From positions 20,792-84,791 of the forward strand of contig CAZGWK010000007.1 of NCBI GenBank assembly GCA_964529285.1: a stretch of DNA of 64,000 nt, read 5' to 3'. This DNA comes from SURF-21 sp964529285 (GTDB taxonomy: Bacteria > Actinomycetota > Geothermincolia > Geothermincolales > RBG-13-55-18). How positions within the stretch are numbered: position 1 is the first letter of the stretch; each line of letters opens with the position of its first letter. Positions 25,304 to 34,206 of the stretch are shown piece by piece. Below the pieces are notes generated by a model, which saw only the letters and a program-made list of their open reading frames with translations, made no database searches and had not been told where the DNA came from. Made by a program: the position numbers and the translations under genes.

Positions 25304-25813
25304 CTATTCGGCCATCTCTCCCGTCATGCGACCGATGGAGATAAGCACCTCGCCGCCCTCCTCGCTGATGGTCACGACCGTGAAAGACTCTTCGTCCATA
25401 TCGAGCATCCAGCTGGCCTCGCCCGTCGTCGTATCCTGGTACATAGGCTCTCCCAGCTCACCTGCGTAGAAATCCAGGACGTCCTCGAAGCTGTCGTCGG
25501 TGGTGAACTCCGCTCCGGCCGTTGAGAACGCTCCCTCCTCGCTGCTTCCCGTGACCGTCCCGCCGCTCCCGGGCACGTACTCGGCACCTGGGTATATCGG
25601 TGCTCCCAGCTGAGCTTCGGTGGGCGGTTTATCGGAGACATCGTAGGTAACATCTCCCTCTTCCGTCTGGTAGGTGATCTCGCCCCCGTCCTCCTCTACC
25701 GTCACTTCTCCATCGGGGGTCTTCACGGTGGTCTTGTCGTCACCACAACCGGTAGCGGCGAGAAGGCCTGCCACCAACCCCAACAACATCAATAACACCA
25801 ATGCTTTCTTCAA
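25304..25813 (-). CDS. Acidic lipoprotein, unknown function
   Basis: The 169-residue lipoprotein starts at TTG 25813 (GGGAGGGACGCAA upstream). Its signal peptide ends at the lipobox LAATGC (Cys23). The mature part opens with a strand-rich segment (VKTPDGEVTVEEDGGEITYQ). From about residue 68 (PIYPGAEYVPGSG) it resembles small extracellular domains with a DDSFEDVLDFYAGEL helix, seen in other uncharacterised actinobacterial lipoproteins. The function is unknown. The open frame further upstream lacks a ribosome-binding site. Confidence 0.78.
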   Translation of the reverse strand: MKKALVLLMLLGLVAGLLAATGCGDDKTTVKTPDGEVTVEEDGGEITYQTEEGDVTYDVSDKPPTEAQLGAPIYPGAEYVPGSGGTVTGSSEEGAFSTAGAEFTTDDSFEDVLDFYAGELGEPMYQDTTTGEASWMLDMDEESFTVVTISEEGGEVLISIGRMTGEMAE

Positions 25814-26003
25814 TTGCGTCCCTCCCTTTCCTGGGTCGGCTCGGTCCTTACGCCGCGGGCCCATCCCGCGGCCGCACCCAAAAAATAATACGTAGATATC
25901 CCATATAGCATGACGGTTATACGATGAAAAGTCCATTCAATAATCCTGCTTTTGTATATTCAAACGACGACCGCCCGGGATCGTGCCGCGCTGAAGAAGG
26001 GGG

Positions 26004-26462
26004 CTATCCAACCAGGGCGTCTCCGACTCTCCTGCCGAATTCCCTGGCGCTGTCCTCCCCGCCCTCTACAAGCGGCCCTTTCAAGCCCGATACGGCGTTG
26101 TCGAATGCCTCCACTACTTGCGTCAAGCCCCTCTGCGTGAGTTCTTTCTGGATGTCCTTGGCCGCGGTCGGCTCTCCCTTCTCGCAAGCCCTGGTCAGGC
26201 AAGTGCCGAAGGCGGCGAAAGGCCTCCCCTTCCATTCATCGCCCAGGTTCTTCTTGATGAATTTCTTCACCGGCCCGCTCGTCCTTCCCGCACGAGTGGG
26301 AGATCCCACCACCAGGAATTCGTAACCCCCTTTCAGCTCCTTGTTCTCCTTTGCATTAATAAGGTCCGCCTCGTAGCCAGCTTCCTGCAGGCCCTGCGCA
26401 ACCGCCCTCGCGGTCTTCTCGTTATTGCCATACCTGCTGTAGTAGATAACGGCCCCTTTCAC
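26004..26462 (-). CDS. Flavodoxin-domain protein
   Basis: A 152-residue short-chain flavodoxin-like protein, a cytoplasmic FMN electron carrier or FMN-dependent enzyme. The FMN phosphate loop is YYSRYGNNEKTA near the N-terminus, followed by FLVVGSPTRAGRTSGPVKKF for the second FMN loop. GTG 26462 is the start, with AAAGGAGCTGG upstream. It is probably monocistronic, downstream of the tRNA-Ala gene. Confidence 0.85.
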   Translation of the reverse strand: MKGAVIYYSRYGNNEKTARAVAQGLQEAGYEADLINAKENKELKGGYEFLVVGSPTRAGRTSGPVKKFIKKNLGDEWKGRPFAAFGTCLTRACEKGEPTAAKDIQKELTQRGLTQVVEAFDNAVSGLKGPLVEGGEDSAREFGRRVGDALVG

Positions 26463-26617
26463 GCTTGACCAGCTCCTTTCAGGTCTCCGCATTGCGGCTC
26501 GCACCGAATTCTTTATCTTAGTTTTCTTCCCCGCGGGAGAGCGTTAAAAACCTCCTATGACAGCGGGCTGTAGATAAGGCTCGCAAGCCGGACTGAGAGC
26601 TCTCTCGAATTGCCATG

Positions 26618-26653
26618 GGCCCTTCGACAACCGTTTCTCCCGAGCGAAGGGCC
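26618..26653. other. Hairpin between tRNA-Ala and flavodoxin gene
   Basis: GGCCCTTCG (26618-26626) pairs with CGAAGGGCC (26645-26653) around an 18-nt loop. The palindromic GAGAGCTCTC also occurs on both sides (about 26595 and 26700). No T-run follows, so a simple terminator is unlikely; tRNA 3'-end processing or a regulatory hairpin is possible. Confidence 0.35.
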
Positions 26654-26717
26654 ATTTGCCAATGTGTATTAGCAATATTAAGAGAGAGCCCTCCCTCGAG
26701 AGCTCTCTTGCTAAAGT

Positions 26718-26794
26718 TGGTGGAGCCGATGGGACTTGAACCCACGACCTCTACCATGCCAAGGTAGCGCTCTCCCAGCCTGAGCTACGGCCCC
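26718..26794 (-). tRNA. tRNA-Ala (anticodon GGC)
   Basis: The minus strand folds as a full cloverleaf. The acceptor GGGGCCG pairs with CGGCTCC and includes G3-U70, the alanine identity pair. The anticodon stem CTACC/GGTAG encloses TTGGCAT, giving anticodon GGC. The T arm is GTGGG TTCAAGT CCCAT. The 3' CCA is encoded. It has its own promoter at 26812-26840. Confidence 0.97.
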
Positions 26795-26811
26795 TTGAAT
26801 ACACGTCATGA

Positions 26812-26840
26812 AGTATACGGACTGGCCGATTGACCGTCAA
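26812..26840 (-). promoter_or_regulatory. Sigma-70 promoter of tRNA-Ala
   Basis: On the minus strand TTGACG (26835-26840), a 17-bp spacer and TATACT (26812-26817) lie 18 bp from the first base of the tRNA. This is a strong stable-RNA-type promoter. Confidence 0.8.
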
Positions 26841-26888
26841 CGAGACAGACCCGGCGGACGCCCTTTCCGAGGGGTCATTTGCGCGTAA

Positions 26889-27296
26889 TCACCTGGACGT
26901 CTTCGCTCCGTCCGGTTCTATCTCCCACTCGACGACAGGTGCGTCCTTCCAAAGGCGTTCTATCTCGTAGTATTCGCGTTCTTCCTGCCGGAAGATATGC
27001 ACCACGACATCGAGGTAGTCGAGGAGCACCCAACGCTTATGTTGTTCGCCTTCCCGGCGGACGGGTTTTATGCCCTTCGCTGCCAGGCGCTCCTGCACGG
27101 TCTCCAGGATGCTTCCCACCTGGCGATCCGTCTTCCCGCTGCATATGACGAAATAATCCGTGAGGATGAATACGTCCCGCATGTCAAGCACCAGGATATC
27201 GTGGGCTTTTTTATCCGAGGCGGCCCGAGCCGCCGCGACGGCTATCTCCCTGCTATCCGCCGCTATACACCTCCTCCCGGCGCTTTTCGCCTTCAC
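26889..27296 (-). CDS. rsfS: Ribosomal silencing factor RsfS
   Basis: Binds ribosomal protein L14 and blocks joining of the subunits when nutrients are short. The core ARAASDKKAHDILVLDM and the segment DYFVICSGKTDRQV are diagnostic, and the C-terminus (WVLLDYLDVVVHIF) is typical. The frame opens at GTG 27296, which has no ribosome-binding site. A strong GGGAGGAGG instead precedes an in-frame ATA at 27266, exactly where RsfS homologues begin, so the true start may be that rare codon (protein of about 125 residues). It is downstream of nadD and the LytR_C gene, the usual neighbourhood. Confidence 0.95.
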   Translation of the reverse strand: MKAKSAGRRCIAADSREIAVAAARAASDKKAHDILVLDMRDVFILTDYFVICSGKTDRQVGSILETVQERLAAKGIKPVRREGEQHKRWVLLDYLDVVVHIFRQEEREYYEIERLWKDAPVVEWEIEPDGAKTSR

Positions 27297-27404
27297 AGTA
27301 GAAGGGCCTGTGCCAAAACCATTACATCTCTAGGTTATCACACCGCCACCGCGATTATCCGGCTCACGGAAACCCCGCCTGCCGCGCCTCGCTCGCATGC
27401 TTCC

Positions 27405-28706
27405 CTATTCCGCCAGGTCCCTGCCCGCGATAAGGATTATCTCCACTCCGGGACCGGTCTCCGAGGTGATATCCCCAATGGAGAGAAGAACGCCCAGGTA
27501 ACGCGCGAATGCCTCTACCCGCGGGTTTTCGCTGCGGTAGATCAGGCTGCTGGTCTCATGCGTGAAATCGTTTACTTCTTCGCCCTCCACGACCACCTTG
27601 GCGTTACCTCCGGTTCCGGCCACGGGCACGCCCAGGGCTGATAAACGGTCTCCCACCTTTTTGCCCAGTTCCGGGACTCCACAGCCGTTCAACACCTCCA
27701 CCGCCGGCACGGCATCCACCATGAGGTCCTTCTCATCGAGCTCCGCAAAGGCCTGGAGCATGGAGGCCAGGTAGCGCCTGTCCCCTGCCAGCGAACCGCT
27801 TGCGGGTTCCATCAGGTATTCCTCTCCAAGCGGCGAGAGCATCTCCTGCAGGCTATCCAGGTCCTCCCCCCCGATCTTTCCAAACAACATAGGCGCATAG
27901 CCGCTGGCCCGTTCCAGGCGGCGAGAGAAGGACTCCCACGTCTCGAGATAATCGGTCGCAAGCAGGTAGAAAAGCAGGCGGTCCGCGTCCTTTACCTCCT
28001 GTCCTTCCGCGATGTAATTGGTCTCCTGGTTGAGCGGGTTTACCAGCACCGTATCGTCCTCCACGACCACTCCCGGCGGTTCAAGCCCCTGCAACAGCCG
28101 CGCCGCCTCCCAGAACTCCAGGAGCAGCAGATAGTCCACCTCGCTGCCGGACAGGTTGCCCGCCGTGGAGCACAACAGGTCTTCGCCGCCATCCTCCTGC
28201 AGGACCCATCTCAGATCGGTCTGCTGCCCCGAGGCATCGTATGCCACGGAGGATTCGGGTATGAGGTACAGGTCGCCGGCCCCCTTATCGCTGTCGTAAG
28301 TCAGCAGGGCCAGGCCGACGATGGCTTTTTGCGCTTCCTCGCTCCCCTCGTGCTTGTATATGCCCAGCAGCACGGAGACGTCGCCGGACAGCTTCTTTTC
28401 CGTCTGTGGCTGCGTGAAAAAGAGGTAATCCGGGACGGTTTCCTCGCTTTCCTGTGCGGAGGAGAAACTCTCCCCTATCCAGGACCCCGCCTGCCGCGCG
28501 ATATTTATGTACGGGATGTCGAAGATGGCGCCGGCGGCGAGGGTGGCTCCGACCAGCAGCAATACGACAACGAGAAAACGGCGCTTCTTTTTGGCTTCCC
28601 TGCGGTGCCTTTTGCTGACGCGCGAGAGTTTCTCTTTGCCTTGCGCGGATCCCTTGAGTGCGCCGCTCGGCTTGCTCTCCCCGCTGCTCTTGCCGTCGCT
28701 TTTCAA
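27405..28706 (-). CDS. LCP-like membrane protein with LytR_C domain
   Basis: The 433-residue protein has a basic cytoplasmic tail (1-42), one membrane helix (43-62) and an extracellular part. The region at about 90-330 follows the outline of LytR-CpsA-Psr cell-wall ligases (VSVLLGIY..., LYLIPESSVAY) but lacks their conserved Asp and Arg residues. The end (about 335-425, VPAVEVLNGCGVPELGKKVG) is a LytR_C domain. It may be a degenerate LCP protein with a binding rather than ligase role. TTG 28706 overlaps the nadD stop as TTGA, so translation is coupled. The frame continues upstream inside nadD. Confidence 0.75.
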   Translation of the reverse strand: MKSDGKSSGESKPSGALKGSAQGKEKLSRVSKRHRREAKKKRRFLVVVLLLVGATLAAGAIFDIPYINIARQAGSWIGESFSSAQESEETVPDYLFFTQPQTEKKLSGDVSVLLGIYKHEGSEEAQKAIVGLALLTYDSDKGAGDLYLIPESSVAYDASGQQTDLRWVLQEDGGEDLLCSTAGNLSGSEVDYLLLLEFWEAARLLQGLEPPGVVVEDDTVLVNPLNQETNYIAEGQEVKDADRLLFYLLATDYLETWESFSRRLERASGYAPMLFGKIGGEDLDSLQEMLSPLGEEYLMEPASGSLAGDRRYLASMLQAFAELDEKDLMVDAVPAVEVLNGCGVPELGKKVGDRLSALGVPVAGTGGNAKVVVEGEEVNDFTHETSSLIYRSENPRVEAFARYLGVLLSIGDITSETGPGVEIILIAGRDLAE

Positions 28707-29332
28707 CGATAGAACCTGTTCTTTTCTATGAACTCCGAAACGCCCTCCGGGACAAGGTAAGTGATGGGCCTGTCCTGTCTGACCCTGTTCCTGATGTCCG
28801 TCGAGGATATCGCCAGGGCAGGTATCTCCATCACCAGAACCCGCGGATCCGTATCGTGCCTCTCCTTCTCGGCCCGAGGCAGGGAGTCCTCCAGTTTCTT
28901 CAGGTCGTATCCGGGGCGGGTCGCCGCTATGAACGTAGCCTCCTCGAGCACGAGATCGGGCTCCTTCCACGTGAGGATCTCCAGGATGGCATCGGCTCCC
29001 GTGATGAAGAAAACCTCGGTGTTCTTACCATAGACGCGATGCAGTTCGCGCACCGTGTCAATGGTGTAGGAGGGTCCGGGCCGGTCTATCTCCGTGCGCG
29101 AGACCCTGAAATGTGCATTGGTCGCCGTAGCGATCACCGTCATGAGATAGCGGTCCTCGGCATCCAGGTTCTTGCGGTCCTCTTTATGGGGAGGACTGCC
29201 GCTGGGAACGAAGAGGACCTGGTCCAGGCGGAACTGCTTCCATGCCTCCTCCGCCGTCACCAGGTGGCCGTTGTGTATGGGGTCGAAGGTCCCGCCCATT
29301 ACCCCGATGCGCTTGATCCTCAACCTGCCCAT
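28703..29332 (-). CDS. nadD: Nicotinate-mononucleotide adenylyltransferase
   Basis: Makes deamido-NAD from nicotinate mononucleotide and ATP. The 209-residue protein has GGTFDPIHNGHL near 14-25 and the C-terminal SSTDIRNR motif of the nucleotidyltransferase family. It starts just after proA, with GTGAGGTCC as ribosome-binding site, and overlaps the next gene by 4 nt. Position between proA and rsfS is standard for this operon. Confidence 0.96.
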   Translation of the reverse strand: MGRLRIKRIGVMGGTFDPIHNGHLVTAEEAWKQFRLDQVLFVPSGSPPHKEDRKNLDAEDRYLMTVIATATNAHFRVSRTEIDRPGPSYTIDTVRELHRVYGKNTEVFFITGADAILEILTWKEPDLVLEEATFIAATRPGYDLKKLEDSLPRAEKERHDTDPRVLVMEIPALAISSTDIRNRVRQDRPITYLVPEGVSEFIEKNRFYR

Positions 29333-29333
29333 G

Positions 29334-30581
29334 TCAGGACCTCACCTGCCCGTCCCCGTAGATGATGAACTTGGTCGAAGTGAGCTCGCGCAAGCCCATG
29401 GGCCCACGGGCATGCAGTTTCTGTGTCGAGATGCCTATCTCCGCCCCCAGGCCGAACTGTGCGCCATCGGTAAAGCGAGTGGAGGCGTTTACGTATACGT
29501 CCGCCGAGTCCACCTCGGCGGTGAAGCGCCGCGCCGCATCGAGGTCCGAGGTTACTATGGCCTCGGAATGCTTCGACCCGTATTTGTTGATATGGCGTAT
29601 GGCCTCCCGCAGGGACGGTATCACCTTCACTGCCAGGATGAGATCGAGGTATTCCTCGTACCAGTCGTCTTCCGAGGCCGCCTCGACGCCCTGGAGTATC
29701 TCCCGCGTGCGTGCGCAGCCCCGCAACACCACTCCGTGTCCCTGCAGTGCTTTGCCCGCCCGGGGCAGGAACTCGGCGGCCACCGCCTCGTGCACCAACA
29801 TGGTCTCCATGGCGTTGCATACACCGGGCCTGTGCGTCTTGGCGTTCACCACGATGTCCTCGGCCATATCGAGGTCCGCGGAGGCATCGACGAAAGTATG
29901 GCAATTCCCGACCCCGGTCTCGATGACCGGGACCGTGCTTTCCTCGATCACGGTGCGTATAAGACCGGCGCCCCCGCGGGGGATTAACACGTCGACGTAA
30001 CCGCGCAAGCGCATGAGTTCCCTTGCCGATTCCCTGTCGGTTGTGGGTATGAGCTGAATGCATCCCGCGGGAAGCCCGGCACCCTCGGCCGCGCGGGCGA
30101 TGACCTCGCTAAGAAAGCGGTTCGAATTTATCGCGGAGGAACTGCCGCGCAGGATCACCGCGTTCCCGGACTTGACGCAGAGGCCGGCGGCATCGACGGT
30201 AACGTTGGGCCGGGCTTCGTATATTATCCCCACTACTCCCATGGGGACCCTTACCTTTTTTATCTCCAGGCCGTTTTCGATATTCCATCCCGCCACTACT
30301 TCGCCCACCGGGTCCCCCAGGGCCGCGACTTCGCGCAATCCCTCGGCCATTTCCTCCACCCTCTTCTCGGTGAGGGTCAGGCGGTCCAGCAGGGCGTCGC
30401 CGATGCCGCTTTCTATCCCCGCCTTGCGGTCTACCTCGTTCGCGAGTATTATCTCCTCCGCCCTGGACGTAAGGGCTTTCGCCATCTCCTCCAGGGCGTT
30501 GTTCTTGACCTCGGCCTTGGTCACGGCCAGCTCGTGCGCGGCTTCCCTGGCGCGAAGGCCCATTTCCTCTATAACGCTCAT
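29334..30581 (-). CDS. proA: Gamma-glutamyl phosphate reductase
   Basis: Second step of proline synthesis: reduces glutamyl-5-phosphate to the semialdehyde with NADPH. The 415-residue protein spans the full family length, with the aldehyde-dehydrogenase fold and catalytic Cys in HRPGVCNAMETML. The VPMGVVGIIYEARPNVT segment is typical. It lies downstream of proB in the same operon. Confidence 0.97.
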   Translation of the reverse strand: MSVIEEMGLRAREAAHELAVTKAEVKNNALEEMAKALTSRAEEIILANEVDRKAGIESGIGDALLDRLTLTEKRVEEMAEGLREVAALGDPVGEVVAGWNIENGLEIKKVRVPMGVVGIIYEARPNVTVDAAGLCVKSGNAVILRGSSSAINSNRFLSEVIARAAEGAGLPAGCIQLIPTTDRESARELMRLRGYVDVLIPRGGAGLIRTVIEESTVPVIETGVGNCHTFVDASADLDMAEDIVVNAKTHRPGVCNAMETMLVHEAVAAEFLPRAGKALQGHGVVLRGCARTREILQGVEAASEDDWYEEYLDLILAVKVIPSLREAIRHINKYGSKHSEAIVTSDLDAARRFTAEVDSADVYVNASTRFTDGAQFGLGAEIGISTQKLHARGPMGLRELTSTKFIIYGDGQVRS

Positions 30582-30680
30582 GCTGCCCTCCGTCTAATTC
30601 TTATATGTGCGGTACGTCTTTTCCTGCCATGCCTTTCGGGTACCTTATATCGCGATAACCGCGGTGGAGCTCCTGCCTTC

Positions 30681-31817
30681 TCAATCCACCTTGGCCACGA
30701 TCACCAGGTAATCGCGGTGGATTACCTCTTCACACTGCTCGCCTCCCAAGTGCCGTGCAGCTTCATGCGTGCGCATCCCCTTCACTGCATCCAGCTGCGC
30801 GGCCGACATCCCGCAAAGGCCCCGGGCAACCTTTCTGCCGTTCTCGTCTACGACCTCGACGGCATCCCCGGGGGCAAAGTTCCCACGGCATTCCAGTACG
30901 CCGGCGGGGAGCAGGCTCTTTCCTCCATGCAAGAGGGCGTCACGCGCACCTTCATCTATGACCACGGTACCTACCGGACGGCTTCCAAAGGCGATCCAGT
31001 GCTTATGGTCGCGCAGTCTTTTCTTCCCCGGATGGAAATACGTACCAAGCGATTTCCCTCCGGCGACCTCGGCGAGCACGCCGGGATCGCGTCCACTTGC
31101 CAGTACTACGCCTATACCGGAGGAGGTGGCTATGCGCGCGGCTTCCAGCTTGGCCGCCATGCCACCGGAGGAGTGCTCCTGCATGGCCTTGCCCGCCGAA
31201 CTCGTCATCTGCGGGGTTATCTTCTCCACCTCGCGGATGATGCGCGCCTTGCGATCTTTTTTGGGATCCGCCGTATACAACCCTTTTATGTCCGAAAGCA
31301 TGATCATGAGGTCGGCTTCGGTGAGCACCGCCACCAGGGCAGCAAGGCGGTCGTTGTCCCCGAAACGGATCTCTTCCACCGCGACCGTGTCGTTCTCGTT
31401 CACCATGGGGATGACCCCCTGTTCGAGCAGCCGGCGGAAGGTGTTGCGTGCGTTCAGATATTGCTGCCGGTGAGCGAAGTCGTATTGCGTGAACAACACC
31501 TGGCCCACCAGCATGTCGTGCGCGGAGAAATAATCCGCGTAGAGTCGAAGCAGCAATCCCTGACCCACCGACGATGCCGCCTGCAGCGACGGGATGTCTT
31601 GCGGTCGTTCCGGCAGGCCGAGTAGTTCGACGCCGGCGGCTATGGCGCCGGAGGAGACCAGGATAACCTCTTTACCGGCATTGCGCAGCGAGGCAAGCTG
31701 ATCCACCAGGTTCCGCATCTGTTCGCGGTCCAGGCACCCGTCGGCGTCGCTGAGCGTGTAAGTGCCGACCTTTACCACCAGGCGCTTTGCCACCAGGTTG
31801 CGTCTTCTAGCGCTCAT
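30681..31817 (-). CDS. proB: Glutamate 5-kinase with PUA domain
   Basis: First step of proline synthesis: phosphorylates glutamate and is usually feedback-inhibited by proline. The 378-residue protein has an amino-acid kinase domain (VKVGTYTLSD, VSSGAIAAGVELLGL, VNENDTVAVEEIRFGDND) and a C-terminal PUA domain (about 285-370, KHWIAFGSRPVGTVVID). Upstream is obgE and downstream proA. Confidence 0.97.
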   Translation of the reverse strand: MSARRRNLVAKRLVVKVGTYTLSDADGCLDREQMRNLVDQLASLRNAGKEVILVSSGAIAAGVELLGLPERPQDIPSLQAASSVGQGLLLRLYADYFSAHDMLVGQVLFTQYDFAHRQQYLNARNTFRRLLEQGVIPMVNENDTVAVEEIRFGDNDRLAALVAVLTEADLMIMLSDIKGLYTADPKKDRKARIIREVEKITPQMTSSAGKAMQEHSSGGMAAKLEAARIATSSGIGVVLASGRDPGVLAEVAGGKSLGTYFHPGKKRLRDHKHWIAFGSRPVGTVVIDEGARDALLHGGKSLLPAGVLECRGNFAPGDAVEVVDENGRKVARGLCGMSAAQLDAVKGMRTHEAARHLGGEQCEEVIHRDYLVIVAKVD

Positions 31818-31900
31818 CCCGGCACAACTCCCCGTTCCACTGCCTTGCCGTTTCCCTCCATCATACTATGCGATGCACACGGCTGCGTTCTCATCCCTAC

Positions 31901-33181
31901 CTAAGCTTCGGGCAGGAAGTCGAAAACATGATCCCCGATGATCACTGCATCGCCCTCCTGGGCACCTTGCTTGAGCAATTCGTCTTCAACCCCCATTTTC
32001 TTGAGGGACCCCTGCACGTAGGCAAGGGCCTGGGGGTTCGTTATGTCCATGCGGTAAAGCAGCTTCTCCACTCGCTCTCCGATGACGCGAAAGCCGCCTT
32101 TATCTCTGACCACCCGGAACCCGCGCTCGCGTAGTGGATCGTAAGAATAAACGGTCCTCTCCTCCGCTATCTCCGATGGTTCTTCCTCGCGCGCCTCGTC
32201 CACCATCTCGGCAAGCCGCCACACCAGGTCGCTGACGCCCTCGCCGGTTACCGCGGATATCGGGAAGAAGTCCCATCCCCATGAGGCCGCCGCCTCGCGG
32301 GCCTCCATCAATCTCCGTTCGTCGGCGACATCGAGCTTGTTGCCGGCAACCACCTGGGGGCGTTCCGCCATGCGTGGGCTATAGGACGCGAGTTCCCCCA
32401 GGACGACTTCGAGCGCATGCGCAGGAGGGGTCTCGGCCGCCGGCGACAGGTCCAGCATATGTACCAGCAGGACGGTCCTCTCGATGTGGCGCAGGAACTT
32501 CAAGCCCAGGCCTTTGCCCTCGTGGGCTCCCTCGATGAGACCCGGAAGGTCGGAGATGACGAAACTTTGTTCCTCGCCCGCCCTCACCACGCCCAACACC
32601 GGTTCCAGGGTAGTAAAGGGATAGTCGGCAACGCGTGGACGCGCTGCGGATATACGTGAGATAAGCGTGGACTTTCCAGCGTTTGGGAATCCCACCAGGC
32701 CTACATCGGCCAGCAGTTTGAGCTCAAGCCTGATCCATCGCTCCTGGCCCGGCTCGCCCTTCTCCGCGAAGTCCGGCGAGCGCCGCGCGGGGGTCGCGAA
32801 AGCCGCGTTTCCCCTGCCGCCCCTGCCGCCCTTCGCCACCGTCGCTTCCCTCCCCGCCTGCGCGAGGTCGGCGATCAGGGTGCCGCTCTCGTCCCTTACC
32901 TGTGTGCCTGCCGGGACTTGCAGTACGATGTCCTCGCCGTCGGCGCCGTGGCTGTTGTTGGCGGAACCGCTTCCGCCTTTGCGGGCGCGGTAATGGCGGC
33001 GCCGCGCGTATTCAATCAGCGTGTTTACGCTTTCAGATGCCCGCAGGATCACGCAACCGCCTCTTCCTCCGTCTCCGCCATCCGGCCCTCCCAACGGGCG
33101 GAACTTCTCGCGGTGGAAAGAGACGCAGCCTCCTCCCCCCTCGCCGCCTTTCACGAATATCTCAACCTCGTCTATGAACAT
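31901..33181 (-). CDS. obgE: GTPase Obg with C-terminal OCT domain
   Basis: An essential ribosome-assembly and stress GTPase. The 426-residue protein has the glycine-rich Obg fold (1-158), G1 GFPNAGKST (164-172), DLPG (G3) and NKLD (G4) motifs. The extra Obg C-terminal OCT domain (about 350-426) is typical of Gram-positive and actinobacterial forms. ATG 33181 follows GGGGGCGGAGCT. It is downstream of rpmA, the conserved rplU-rpmA-obg order. Confidence 0.97.
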   Translation of the reverse strand: MFIDEVEIFVKGGEGGGGCVSFHREKFRPLGGPDGGDGGRGGCVILRASESVNTLIEYARRRHYRARKGGSGSANNSHGADGEDIVLQVPAGTQVRDESGTLIADLAQAGREATVAKGGRGGRGNAAFATPARRSPDFAEKGEPGQERWIRLELKLLADVGLVGFPNAGKSTLISRISAARPRVADYPFTTLEPVLGVVRAGEEQSFVISDLPGLIEGAHEGKGLGLKFLRHIERTVLLVHMLDLSPAAETPPAHALEVVLGELASYSPRMAERPQVVAGNKLDVADERRLMEAREAAASWGWDFFPISAVTGEGVSDLVWRLAEMVDEAREEEPSEIAEERTVYSYDPLRERGFRVVRDKGGFRVIGERVEKLLYRMDITNPQALAYVQGSLKKMGVEDELLKQGAQEGDAVIIGDHVFDFLPEA

Positions 33182-33386
33182 AGCTCCGCCCCCGACAGGC
33201 AGGTGTAAGGGTTGTCAATATCTGCCTCGACCGCCGCGCTCATGGCCGTATACCCGCGAGGGCGTATCGCCATATGGCCGACTTCTCTCTCGCGACAGGC
33301 CGGCGGTTCTCCGGCCTGGCGAAAATTAAATGGCCCCGGGGATGCCGGGACCTGGCTCCGTGCATGACCCGCGGCGGAAAGAGATA

Positions 33387-33641
33387 TTATTCCGCCGGGA
33401 CTACGCTTACGAAATGGCGGTCGCCGCTGTGGTGATATTTGACGTATCCGTCTACCTTCGCAAAGAGCGTGTAATCCTTGCCGAGGCCGACGTTGTCACC
33501 CGGCTTTATCTTGGTACCACACTGGCGTACCAGAATAGAGCCTCCGCTTACGAGCTGTCCGCCGAAACTCTTGACTCCCAACCGCTTTGAATGGCTGTCC
33601 CGACCGTTGCGGGAACTCCCTACGCCTTTTTTACTGGACAT
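33387..33641 (-). CDS. rpmA: Ribosomal protein bL27
   Basis: Large-subunit protein reaching the peptidyl-transferase centre. The 84-residue sequence contains the family hallmarks KKGVGSSRNGRDS and GGSILVRQCGTKIKPG. The N-terminus starts directly at MSSKKGVGSS, so no cleaved extension of the Firmicutes type is present. It lies 33 bp after rplU. Confidence 0.97.
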   Translation of the reverse strand: MSSKKGVGSSRNGRDSHSKRLGVKSFGGQLVSGGSILVRQCGTKIKPGDNVGLGKDYTLFAKVDGYVKYHHSGDRHFVSVVPAE

Positions 33642-33674
33642 CTTCCTCCACCTCTCCGAAAAGGTTCAGCCGCT

Positions 33675-34043
33675 CTAGGCCTCCCCCGCTACCTCTTCTT
33701 TTACCTTTTCCTTCTTCGCCCTCGACGCGCGGGGGCCGCCGCTTATCTTGTCCACCCTTACCTCGGTGAAAAGCTGCCTGTGCCCCTGCTTGCGATGGTA
33801 GCCCTTTTTTGGCTTGTATTTGAAGACTACCACCTTCTTGCCCTTGCCCTGACGGACGACGGTTCCTTCCACCTTGACCTTCACGGCGTCCGGCCCGGCC
33901 AGCACCTTTCCTTCGTTGCCGGCGAGGAGCACACGGTCGAAGGTAACCTTCTCGCCTTCTACCGCGTCCAGTTTCTCTATGCGGATCAGCGAGCCCTTCT
34001 CGACGCGATACTGCTTGCCGCCCGTCTCTATCACTGCATACAT
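33675..34043 (-). CDS. rplU: Ribosomal protein bL21
   Basis: Large-subunit protein that binds 23S rRNA. Residues MYAVIETGGKQYRV and the KPKKGYHRKQGHRQ signature identify it. The 122-residue length includes a C-terminal charged tail (RASRAKKEKVKEEV). ATG 34043 is chosen over an upstream start because GGAGGTAAAC immediately precedes it. It is the first gene of the rplU-rpmA-obgE-proB-proA-nadD transcript. Confidence 0.97.
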   Translation of the reverse strand: MYAVIETGGKQYRVEKGSLIRIEKLDAVEGEKVTFDRVLLAGNEGKVLAGPDAVKVKVEGTVVRQGKGKKVVVFKYKPKKGYHRKQGHRQLFTEVRVDKISGGPRASRAKKEKVKEEVAGEA

Positions 34044-34059
34044 GTTTACCTCCACCGCT

Positions 34060-34068
34060 ATTTTACCA
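34060..34068 (-). promoter_or_regulatory. Extended -10 promoter of the rplU operon
   Basis: On the minus strand TGG plus TAAAAT (34060-34065) lies 16 bp before the rplU ATG. Transcription would start about 10 bases ahead of the ATG, just at the ribosome-binding site. Confidence 0.5.
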
Positions 34069-34150
34069 CAGCTAGAAACACTAACACGGGCCAAAAACCC
34101 TGTAAAGAGCGGCACGTAAGCCGGGGCGGCATCTTTTTACCGAGCCCCCC

Positions 34151-34184
34151 GCAAAAGGAGAGGCCGCCTGGAGACCAGGCAGCC
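34151..34184 (-). terminator. Terminator after the CAP-domain protein gene
   Basis: A 10-bp stem (34175-34184 with 34162-34171, one G-U pair) around a 3-nt loop is followed on the minus strand by TCTCCTTTTGC. It lies 23 bp beyond the stop at 34207. Confidence 0.7.
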
Positions 34185-34206
34185 CCTTATAAAACCTCCA
34201 ACCGGT

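Noticed and set aside
26518..26757. 79-codon minus-strand frame beginning inside the tRNA-Ala gene
   Set aside because: Its N-terminal VEVVGSSPIGST is the usual translation of a tRNA 3' half, and it has no ribosome-binding site.
33296..33321. Terminator between rpmA and obgE
   Set aside because: A CAGGCCGG/CCGGCCTG stem exists, but no T-run follows on the minus strand, and the operon is expected to continue.
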